64,000 bases of DNA from JAWUWD01 sp034112085 (GTDB taxonomy: Bacteria > Bacteroidota > Bacteroidia > Cytophagales > Cyclobacteriaceae): contig JAWUWD010000086.1 in NCBI GenBank assembly GCA_034112085.1, forward strand, positions 10,122 to 74,121, read 5' to 3'. This document shows positions 36,602 to 43,412 of the stretch, one piece after another (position 1 is the first letter of the stretch; each line of letters starts with the position of its first letter). Made by a program: the position numbers and the translations under genes. The notes under the pieces are model-generated. The model did no database searches. It was given only the letters and a program-made list of their open reading frames with translations, and was not told the origin of the DNA.

Positions 36602-37678
36602 ATGATCAAAAAAGTCCTTTTTATTGTGCTGTCTTCGATAGCAATATTTCCAGTATCAGCACAAACTGATAGCTTAGATATCAAAATTGGGCAGATGCTG
36701 TTAGTAGGTGTCAACGGGAAATCTGCGGACAAACTTATCTTACAAAATATAGAAGAAGGCAAAGTAGGTGGTGTGGTGATTTATGAAAAGAACTTCACTG
36801 CAAATAACACGTACATCAATTTAAAAAACTTCACTTGGGCATTACAAAAAGCATCTAATACTCCTCTATTTGTTACAATCGACCAGGAAGGTGGCTTGGT
36901 CAATCGACTCAAAACGAAGTATCATTTCCCAAAGTCAGTTACTGCGGCTTACCTAGGAGCGCTAGATAATGCAGACAGCACCTATTTTTATGGAGAGATT
37001 ACTGCCGCAACATTATCGGGATTGGGTATCAATGTCAACTTCGCACCAGTAGTAGATTTGGCAACGAATCCTGATAACCCAGTCATTGCCAAAAACGGGA
37101 GGGCATATAGCCCTTCTGAAACCCTAGTTCAAAAACATGCAGCACTCACAGTGGCCGCACATCGCAAACATAATGTAGTTACCGTTCTGAAGCACTTTCC
37201 TGGACATGGTAGCTCAAAGTCAGACACGCATTTTGGCATAGCAGATGTCACTAACTATTGGGAAGAAAAGGAGCTTTACCCATACCAAGAAATGATAAAA
37301 AGTGGGGAAGTAGATGCCATCATGACTGCACATATAGTCAACAAACAACTAGATAAAAGTGGACTACCGGGGACATTGTCAAAACCGATAATGACCGAGT
37401 TATTGAGAGGAAAATTGGGCTATGAAGGAGTGATATTTTCTGATGATATGCAGATGCACGCCATCACAAAACATTACGGACTTGAAAAAGCAATTCTTTT
37501 GTCTATCGAGGCTGGAGTCGATGTCTTGATGTTCTCCAATAATATCCAAGGAAGTGAAAACCGTACAGTGGACACTGTGTTTGACATTATTAAAAATTAT
37601 GTTGCTAAAGGAGTGATTTCGCAAGAAAGAATAGATGCTTCTTATCAACGAATAACAAAACTCAAATCAAAATTTTAA
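36602..37678 (+). CDS. Beta-N-acetylhexosaminidase (GH3, NagZ-like)
   Basis: A 358-aa protein with a signal peptide (cleavage after VSAQ, about residue 21). The NagZ hallmark loop KHFPGHGSSKSDTH is at residues 197-210, supplying Asp208/His210 as the acid/base dyad, and the nucleophile region is FSDDMQM (Asp281). NagZ enzymes release GlcNAc from cell-wall fragments; most are cytoplasmic, so the signal peptide implies a periplasmic role here. It lies 23 nt after the PBP4 gene. Confidence 0.92.
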   Translation: MIKKVLFIVLSSIAIFPVSAQTDSLDIKIGQMLLVGVNGKSADKLILQNIEEGKVGGVVIYEKNFTANNTYINLKNFTWALQKASNTPLFVTIDQEGGLVNRLKTKYHFPKSVTAAYLGALDNADSTYFYGEITAATLSGLGINVNFAPVVDLATNPDNPVIAKNGRAYSPSETLVQKHAALTVAAHRKHNVVTVLKHFPGHGSSKSDTHFGIADVTNYWEEKELYPYQEMIKSGEVDAIMTAHIVNKQLDKSGLPGTLSKPIMTELLRGKLGYEGVIFSDDMQMHAITKHYGLEKAILLSIEAGVDVLMFSNNIQGSENRTVDTVFDIIKNYVAKGVISQERIDASYQRITKLKSKF

Positions 37679-37682
37679 AGAG

Positions 37683-37952
37683 ATGAACAAGAACATTATT
37701 ATTGTAATATTAGCTGCAGCCAGTGGGTTACTAGCATTATTTGCTTTCCAGCAAAAATCTGCAGCAGATCAAGCTAAAGAAGATGTGGTTTCATGTCAAG
37801 AAGCGGCAGAAGCTTCTTCAGCAGAAACATTTATCCTGCAGGAGCTAGCTGAAAAGCACAAGGCAGAAGCTGAAGAACATCGTCAAGCAGCTGAAGAGCA
37901 TAAAAAAATAGCAGAAGATGCTATGGAACAAGTAGAAAAGATGAAAAACTAA
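37683..37952 (+). CDS. Small membrane-anchored coiled-coil protein
   Basis: An 89-aa protein with an N-terminal hydrophobic segment (IIIVILAAASGLLALFAF) followed by a highly charged Ala/Glu-rich helix with heptad-like repeats (EKHKAEAEEHRQAAEEHK). It starts 4 nt after the GH3 gene and ends 14 nt before the M1 peptidase, so it belongs to the operon. It could be a spacer or a scaffold; there is no named family. Confidence 0.65.
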   Translation: MNKNIIIVILAAASGLLALFAFQQKSAADQAKEDVVSCQEAAEASSAETFILQELAEKHKAEAEEHRQAAEEHKKIAEDAMEQVEKMKN

Positions 37953-37966
37953 TATAAACATCTACT

Positions 37967-39604
37967 ATGAGGTTCGTATTTGCATCAATAGGATTATTGA
38001 TTTTAAGTTTTGCCACTCAAGCACAACAAACAACTTTTAGTCGTCAAGACACTCTTAGAGGTTCTATCACCCCTGAACGTGTATGGTGGGATTTGACACA
38101 TTATGATCTCAATATCAAAGTAGATCCTACAGAAAAATTTATTTCAGGATACAACACGGTAAAGTATAAGGTGCTCTCTGCGAATCAGCAAATGCAAATT
38201 GATCTTCAAGAGCCAATGAAGATTACCAAAATACTGGAGGATAAAAAAGAGATCAATTTTGAAAGAGAAGGCAATGTCTTCATTTTGCAATTGAAGAAAA
38301 CCCAAGAAGTCGGAGCCCTCAATGAAGTCACCATCTACTATGAAGGCAATCCAACGATTAGCCCAAGACCACCATGGTCAGGAGGGTTTACTTGGAAAAA
38401 AGACAGAGAAGGCAACGACTTCATCACAACCAGTTGTCAAGGAGATGGTGCAAGTATGTGGTGGCCATGCAAAGACCACATGTATGATGAGCCTGAGAAC
38501 ATGAGCATCAGCATCACCACCCCTAAGCATCTGATGGATGTTTCCAACGGAAGATTAAAGGGCGTTGATAAAAATAAGGATGGCACCAAAACATACCATT
38601 GGTATGTAGACAATCCTATCAACAACTATGGAGTCAATATCAACATCGCTGACTATGCTCATTTTTCAGAAGTTTATGATGGAGAAAAAGGGAAATTAGA
38701 TTGCGACTATTATGTGCTTAAAGAAAACTTAGAAAAAGCCAAAGTACAATTCAAAGACGCCAGCAGAATGCTGAAAGCATTTGAACATTGGTTTGGGCCT
38801 TATCCATTTTATGAAGATGGCTTCAAGCTAGTAGAAGTTCCTTACTTGGGTATGGAGCATCAAAGTTCGGTCACTTATGGCAATGGTTATCAAAACGGCT
38901 ATAGTGGCACAGACCTAAGTGGCACTGGTTGGGGAATGAAGTTTGACTTCATCATTGTGCATGAAGCCGGTCATGAGTGGTTTGCCAATAATATCACCAA
39001 TAAAGATATTGCCGACATGTGGATTCATGAAAGCTTCACTGCCTATTCCGAGAATTTGTTTTTAGACTATCATTATGGGACAAAAGCGAGCAATGAATAC
39101 GTCATAGGTACACGGGCTAGAATCTCAAATGATAGCCCCATCATAGGCACATATAATGTGAACAATTCTGGGTCTAGTGACATGTATTACAAAGGAGCGA
39201 ACATGATTCACATGATTAGACAGATCGTCAATGATGATGAAAAGTGGAGGATGATACTCAGAGGAATGAATGAGAAATTCTACCATCAAACAGTCACTAC
39301 TGAGCAAATCGAAAACTACCTAAGTGAATCTGTCGGAAAAGATCTACAAGCATTCTTTGACCAATACTTAAGAGATACTAGGATCCCAACACTAGAGTAT
39401 CTGATAAAGGAAGATAAACTGACCTATAGATGGACCAACTGTAACTCGTCCTTCGATATGCCCATTAAAGTAACATTGGGTGCTGAAGAAAACTGGCTTT
39501 CTCCAACAAAAAACTGGAAGCAGGAGAGGCTTAAATCATCAAATCTTGATGTGAGTGTAGATAAGAATTTCTACGTTTCAACATTCAACTTACTGGGTAA
39601 ATAG
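37967..39604 (+). CDS. M1-family metallopeptidase
   Basis: A 545-aa secreted zinc aminopeptidase. Signal peptide MRFVFASIGLLILSFATQAQ, then an N-terminal beta domain and a thermolysin-like catalytic domain. HEAGH at residues 332-336 with Glu355 completes the HEXXH-x18-E zinc site, and the exopeptidase signature appears as LGMEHQSS (canonical GAMEN). It lacks the long C-terminal helical domain of full M1 enzymes, as is usual for this Bacteroidota group. It likely trims peptides in the periplasm or outside the cell. Confidence 0.9.
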   Translation: MRFVFASIGLLILSFATQAQQTTFSRQDTLRGSITPERVWWDLTHYDLNIKVDPTEKFISGYNTVKYKVLSANQQMQIDLQEPMKITKILEDKKEINFEREGNVFILQLKKTQEVGALNEVTIYYEGNPTISPRPPWSGGFTWKKDREGNDFITTSCQGDGASMWWPCKDHMYDEPENMSISITTPKHLMDVSNGRLKGVDKNKDGTKTYHWYVDNPINNYGVNINIADYAHFSEVYDGEKGKLDCDYYVLKENLEKAKVQFKDASRMLKAFEHWFGPYPFYEDGFKLVEVPYLGMEHQSSVTYGNGYQNGYSGTDLSGTGWGMKFDFIIVHEAGHEWFANNITNKDIADMWIHESFTAYSENLFLDYHYGTKASNEYVIGTRARISNDSPIIGTYNVNNSGSSDMYYKGANMIHMIRQIVNDDEKWRMILRGMNEKFYHQTVTTEQIENYLSESVGKDLQAFFDQYLRDTRIPTLEYLIKEDKLTYRWTNCNSSFDMPIKVTLGAEENWLSPTKNWKQERLKSSNLDVSVDKNFYVSTFNLLGK

Positions 39605-39660
39605 TCGGTTCTTTAAATATATAACCGCCTGCGGAGCACCTTAATTAGTTTACATTGATT

Positions 39661-40509
39661 ATGATTTTCTTAGTTAAGATATTTTCTAAACTTTCGTTTC
39701 GAGCCTTGTATCGCATGGCAGATTTTCTGTTTTTCTTGACCTATCATGTGGTTGGCTATAGAAAGAAGGTTGTGAAGAAAAACTTGACCACTTCCTTTCC
39801 CGAAAAGTCAGAGGGAGAGATTGCGATAATCATGAAGGAATTCTATCACAACCTATGTGATTTTGGCGTGGAGGTAATCAAAATCCACTCAATGCCAAAA
39901 GAGGATTTTTTGAAACGTGCCAAGTATAATAATATTGAAATTCTGGATCAATTTAAGGGCATTCCTGTGATGTTCATGACCTCTCATCAATTCAATTGGG
40001 AATGGGCACAGCTTTCGTTGTCTTTACAATGTCCTTTTGAGATTGACTATATCTACCAAAAATTGCAAAGTCGAAGATTCGATGTTTTTATGAAATCACT
40101 TCGGTCCAAGTTTGGCGCACATGGAGTAGAAAAAGAAACTGCGGCAAGAGAAATAATGAGAAGAAGTAAAGAGGGAAAAGGATTTGCAATGGTGGCAGAT
40201 CAGATTCCTTGGAGAGAATCAAAGAAGTACTGGACGACTTTTATGGGGCAAGAGTCCGCATTCTACATCGGCACAGATATGCTCGCCAAATTGACCCAAT
40301 GCCCAGTTTTATTCTTTGCCTTCAAGAAAACCAAACGTGGGTATTATGAAGTAGATATTGAAATCCTAAGTCTGCCTCCTCATGAACGATCATCGCATAA
40401 TATTATTGAAAGTTATGCCAAAGCCACAGAGAAACTCATCCGCTCACAGCCAGCGTCTTACCTGTGGTCACACAATCGTTGGAAATACACAAGAGAGCAA
40501 CACCCGTAG
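39661..40509 (+). CDS. LpxL/HtrB-like lipid A acyltransferase
   Basis: A 282-aa membrane-associated acyltransferase. Start ATG 39661 is preferred to an upstream TTG (39655). An N-terminal hydrophobic segment (residues 1-30) is followed by the catalytic HX4E motif as His109-Glu114 in TSHQFNWEW. ADQIPWRESKKYW and PASYLWSHNRWK are typical late motifs. Members add secondary acyl chains to lipid A, or make aminolipids in Bacteroidota; the exact acceptor is open. It ends the plus-strand envelope run. Confidence 0.88.
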   Translation: MIFLVKIFSKLSFRALYRMADFLFFLTYHVVGYRKKVVKKNLTTSFPEKSEGEIAIIMKEFYHNLCDFGVEVIKIHSMPKEDFLKRAKYNNIEILDQFKGIPVMFMTSHQFNWEWAQLSLSLQCPFEIDYIYQKLQSRRFDVFMKSLRSKFGAHGVEKETAAREIMRRSKEGKGFAMVADQIPWRESKKYWTTFMGQESAFYIGTDMLAKLTQCPVLFFAFKKTKRGYYEVDIEILSLPPHERSSHNIIESYAKATEKLIRSQPASYLWSHNRWKYTREQHP

Positions 40510-40547
40510 TCGGTATTGCTCCCTTATAGCTTATGGGTAGTGGAATA

Positions 40548-41231
40548 CTACCTTCCTAGTTGAAAGTAAATTGGCAGTACCATTTTCACCTTTACAGGAA
40601 CTCCACGTTGTTTCCCTGGTGACCATAAAGGGGCCGCATTTAAAACACGTTCCGCCTCTTCATCACAGCCAGCTCCGATTCCTTTGATCGTGCGTATTTC
40701 TGTCATTTTTCCAGTCTCATCAATAATGAATTCAACAAAAACTTTCCCTTCAATTCTCATATTACGAGCTTGACGAGGATATCTCATCTTTTTGGATATG
40801 AACTTCATAAATGCTTCATATCCACCTTCGAACTCTGGCATCTTTTCGACTACAGTGTGAAAAGGTAGTTCTTCTGCCTTTTCATCTGGCATCGAAATAG
40901 TCATTTCATCATCAATTACAATTTCTACAGGTTCAATAATCACATCTTGCAATTTTTCTAGCTCTTTTGTCAAATCTTCTACAAGCACCGGATTGGCCTT
41001 TTTGATAGGCTTGGGTTTGGGTGCTTTTGGAATATCATATGTTGTCACTGGCACATTGATAATCGCATCAAATATATCAGCCCGATCGGGTAGTCTAGAT
41101 ACGACAACGTCTCCATAGCTTTTGTACTCGAAGGCACTGACCGCGAAGGCCATTGCTATGACCAAGCCTATATTAAAATACATTACTTTGCTTCTTGAAA
41201 CGTCTGCTTTCTTTGATTTTTTAGCTTCCAT
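40548..41231 (-). CDS. TonB-like energy transducer
   Basis: A 227-aa protein with an N-terminal membrane helix (VMYFNIGLVIAMAFAVSAF), a Pro/Lys stretch (PKAPKPKPIKK) and a C-terminal TonB domain (about 130-227): YPRQARNMRIEGKVFVEFII, then RVLNAAPLWSPGKQRGVPV. It couples inner-membrane energy to outer-membrane receptors, although many Bacteroidota TonB-domain proteins have other roles. It is the last gene of a sigma factor operon, with no ExbB or ExbD nearby. Confidence 0.9.
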   Translation of the reverse strand: MEAKKSKKADVSRSKVMYFNIGLVIAMAFAVSAFEYKSYGDVVVSRLPDRADIFDAIINVPVTTYDIPKAPKPKPIKKANPVLVEDLTKELEKLQDVIIEPVEIVIDDEMTISMPDEKAEELPFHTVVEKMPEFEGGYEAFMKFISKKMRYPRQARNMRIEGKVFVEFIIDETGKMTEIRTIKGIGAGCDEEAERVLNAAPLWSPGKQRGVPVKVKMVLPIYFQLGR

Positions 41232-41285
41232 GATCCTTTTGTTTTTTATGGTTTAAAATAAATCTGATGAGATGCATTAATAGCG

Positions 41286-41540
41286 TCAAGTAGTTGTGTT
41301 TACATTGGTCTCTGTTTGGTGATGATGAATGGTAGATGTTGTTTTCGGCTTCCTAATCAGTGAATAATACAATACAAATAGGCCCAGTAAAAAGACAAAC
41401 ACCAATATAAGCCATTGAATGATCCGCTTTGTCCGTTGGGTCTTATGATGTTTGTTCATCAATTGCGCATAGTTCTTATGTCGCTCGATTTTTCGAGAGG
41501 TCATTGATTTTCTCCGCAATTTGATTTCATGTTTACCCAT
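41286..41540 (-). CDS. Small single-pass membrane protein, possible anti-sigma factor
   Basis: An 84-aa protein: very basic N-terminal 40 residues (HEIKLRRKSMTSRKIERHKN), one membrane helix (IIQWLILVFVFLLGLFVLYYSLI), then a short polar His/Thr-rich tail. Its start overlaps the end of the sigma gene by 8 nt, so translation is coupled. That is the usual place for an anti-sigma factor, but it has no anti-sigma domain I recognise and its cytoplasmic part is short. Confidence 0.6.
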   Translation of the reverse strand: MGKHEIKLRRKSMTSRKIERHKNYAQLMNKHHKTQRTKRIIQWLILVFVFLLGLFVLYYSLIRKPKTTSTIHHHQTETNVNTTT

Positions 41541-42138
41541 TGCTATCAGCTATTTTGATGTCAAATTGGTCTTTTAATTTCTCCAATGCCCGATAAGTGC
41601 GCATTTTGGCACCACTCTCTGTGATCTCGAGTATAAAAGCGATCTCCTTGAAGCTCTTTTCTTCGAAAAACCGAAGTTCAAGTACTTCCATCACCGAAGT
41701 AGATAGTTCTTTAAGGCAGGTCATCAACAGAGCTATTTTCTCTTCATTATTCTCATCTGCCTCATCGATGAGTTCAGCCACTCGCCCTTCTTCTAGACTA
41801 AATACCTTGACCTTATTATGCTTCCGAAAATAGCGATTGATCTCATTGCTCGCTATCCGATAGAGCCATGCTGAAAACGGCAGCCCTCTATATTCATACT
41901 TCTTTATGTTCTGTAAGGCTTTCAAAAACACCTGTGATACCAAGTCTGAAGTCAGCGCCTCATCATCAGTTCTTCGATAGACAAACCCAAATATTCCTTC
42001 AAAGTATCGGTCATACAGCATTGCAAAAGCCTGCTCATCCCGTTGCGCATTCAGGACTAACTCCTGCTCCGCAACAATAGCACCTTCACTCATATGTGAA
42101 TCACTTTTCAAAGGCTTTAATAGGATGGTTTCGAGCAT
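41533..42138 (-). CDS. ECF RNA polymerase sigma factor
   Basis: A 201-aa extracytoplasmic-function sigma factor from ATG 42138. Region 2 (residues about 30-95: AFAMLYDRYFEGIFGFVYRR, then YRIASNEINRYFRKH) and region 4 (ELSTSVMEVLELRFFEEKSF, then SGAKMRTYRALEKL) are intact. A longer frame starts with GTG at 42228, but that part runs through the palindromic repeat and is rejected. A shorter start at 42093 is possible. It heads an operon with the small membrane protein and TonB-like gene. Confidence 0.88.
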   Translation of the reverse strand: MLETILLKPLKSDSHMSEGAIVAEQELVLNAQRDEQAFAMLYDRYFEGIFGFVYRRTDDEALTSDLVSQVFLKALQNIKKYEYRGLPFSAWLYRIASNEINRYFRKHNKVKVFSLEEGRVAELIDEADENNEEKIALLMTCLKELSTSVMEVLELRFFEEKSFKEIAFILEITESGAKMRTYRALEKLKDQFDIKIADSNG

Positions 42139-42208
42139 ATAAGTCAGCTGTTCAACATTAGTCACAATAAGGTAGTAGATTTTTTGAGATTGCTCAATAA
42201 TACCACCT

Positions 42209-42352
42209 TGCCGGACCCGTTCCGGCACCCCCTAACTATGGAAAGCAATAAGACTGTGTATGATGTTGATTTTCGAAGAGCTACTTTGATAAGATTGTAG
42301 TGCTATTGAGGGTTGTGGGTACTTGCTGGGGGACCCCGGAACAAGTCCGGGG
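42209..42352. repeat. Paired-palindrome unit 1 (REPIN-like)
   Basis: Left palindrome TGCCGGA-ccgt-TCCGGCA type at 42209-42227, about 105 nt of unique spacer, and right palindrome CCCCGGAACAAGTCCGGGG at 42334-42352. The two ends are related sequences in inverted orientation with C-rich edges facing the spacer. It lies between the sigma gene start and the 3' side of the GIY-YIG gene. Confidence 0.75.
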
Positions 42353-42385
42353 ATGGTGCAGATAAAGAGAGTAGTTGATGGAAGA

Positions 42386-42404
42386 CCTCGGAACAAGTCC
42401 GGGG
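42386..42404. repeat. Single palindrome next to the GIY-YIG 3' end
   Basis: CCTCGGAACAAGTCCGGGG differs from the right palindrome of unit 1 by one base and lies 33 nt after it, just 21 nt from the stop of the GIY-YIG pseudogene. Confidence 0.75.
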
Positions 42405-42424
42405 AGGCTGCGTGAAAAGAAAAG

Positions 42425-42718
42425 TCACTTCACATCAAAATTATCAACCAAGTCCTTCCACTCAGGATTCATCTCACTGATCAAATTCTCCTTCCACTCT
42501 CGCTTGTATTTTTTGAGTTGTTTTTCTCTACCAAGCGCTTCTTCCGCATTGCTGAATTCTTCAAAGTAAAGCAGTTTTTCACAATTGTACTTAGCCGTAA
42601 ATCCCTTTAGCAATTTGTGTTTGTGTTCATATACTCTACGTGCCAAATCATCGGTAAACCCAGTGTAGAGAGTTGTTTGGTGTTTGTTTGATAGAATATA
42701 AACTTAGAATTTGTTCAT
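42425..42718 (-). pseudogene. Solo GIY-YIG nuclease-domain gene with premature stop
   Basis: The minus strand reads ATG AAC AAA TTC TAA and then, in the same frame, the intact rest of a small GIY-YIG domain: VYILSNKHQTTLYTGFTDDL, ARRVYEHKHKLLKGFTAKYN, then FSNAEEALGREKQLKKYKRE and a short C-terminus, 97 codons in all. The stop (42704-42706) replaces the Tyr of the normal FYVYIL start. No other good start codon precedes the core, so the gene is broken unless ATT or a distant TTG is used. It is bracketed by palindromic repeats on both sides. Confidence 0.85.
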
Positions 42719-42752
42719 GATTTTAATATAGTCATTATATATATAACCACTT

Positions 42753-42899
42753 TGCCGGACTTGTTCCGGCACCCCCATCCACGGAGATCAAATCTAAAAC
42801 AACCAACACTCCATAATTGAAATAGAGAAATGTTTATGTCATTGCGTGGGTTAAGATCCAGATGTGCTTCGAGTGGGAGACCCCGGAATGAATCCGGGG
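42753..42899. repeat. Paired-palindrome unit 2 (REPIN-like)
   Basis: Left palindrome TGCCGGACTTGTTCCGGCA (42753-42771), about 109 nt of spacer, and right palindrome CCCCGGAATGAATCCGGGG (42881-42899). The size and end orientation match unit 1. It begins 34 nt upstream of the GIY-YIG start codon. The 340-nt gap up to the next gene (43059) holds nothing else I can see. Confidence 0.75.
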
Positions 42900-43058
42900 A
42901 AGTCAGGAGAAGCGCACAATCCACTAACTATCAACCCAATTTTAAAATACTCATAAATAATCAGTGAAAGTTTTTAACCGAACCTTCCGCTCCCCCACAA
43001 AAATTGATATCTTAACCATTCAATTAATTATTAGATCATTTAAAGACCTATCAAGGCT

Positions 43059-43406
43059 ATGGCAACAGAAACAATTTTTGTAAGTGTAATCCCAGGAACA
43101 GCAGAACTTACATTCGAGGATAATAGTGGAAACAGCGGAAAAGAGATCACCACTGGTGCCGATCGAGGTGACAAGGTAAAATGGAAAACTAGAACGTCTG
43201 GACTCGTAATCACTGGTATCCCGATGAAAAACCCGAGTGGTGATACTATATGGGGTGATGCTCCGAGTGCCAAGAACAGCGGTGAGTGGGAAGGATCAAT
43301 TTCTGAAACCGCTCCTGATGGAACAGTAGGGTATAGTGTGCAATACACCATCAATGGGGGGGCTCAGCTTGAGCAAGATCCGGATATTAGAATTCCAAAA
43401 CAATAA
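43059..43406 (+). CDS. Small beta-rich protein of unknown function
   Basis: A 115-aa protein without a signal peptide. It reads as alternating beta strands and Gly/Ser loops (ETIFVSVIPGTAELTFEDNS, then DRGDKVKWKTRTSGLVITGI) and ends in QDPDIRIPK. The strand pattern suggests a small Greek-key or cupredoxin-like domain, though the Cu-ligand Cys and Met are absent. It lies 6 nt before the histidine kinase gene, so the two are co-transcribed, which suggests a role as an effector or accessory of the kinase. Confidence 0.6.
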   Translation: MATETIFVSVIPGTAELTFEDNSGNSGKEITTGADRGDKVKWKTRTSGLVITGIPMKNPSGDTIWGDAPSAKNSGEWEGSISETAPDGTVGYSVQYTINGGAQLEQDPDIRIPKQ

Positions 43407-43412
43407 TAATAG

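Noticed and set aside
42209..42899. Palindromes as CRISPR or simple terminators
   Set aside because: The spacers are about 105 nt, unequal and not repeat-spacer arrays. There are no T runs, and the inverted paired layout fits REP-type units better.
42715..42924. Minus-strand frame upstream of the GIY-YIG gene
   Set aside because: It runs through palindromic repeat unit 2 and has no protein-like composition.
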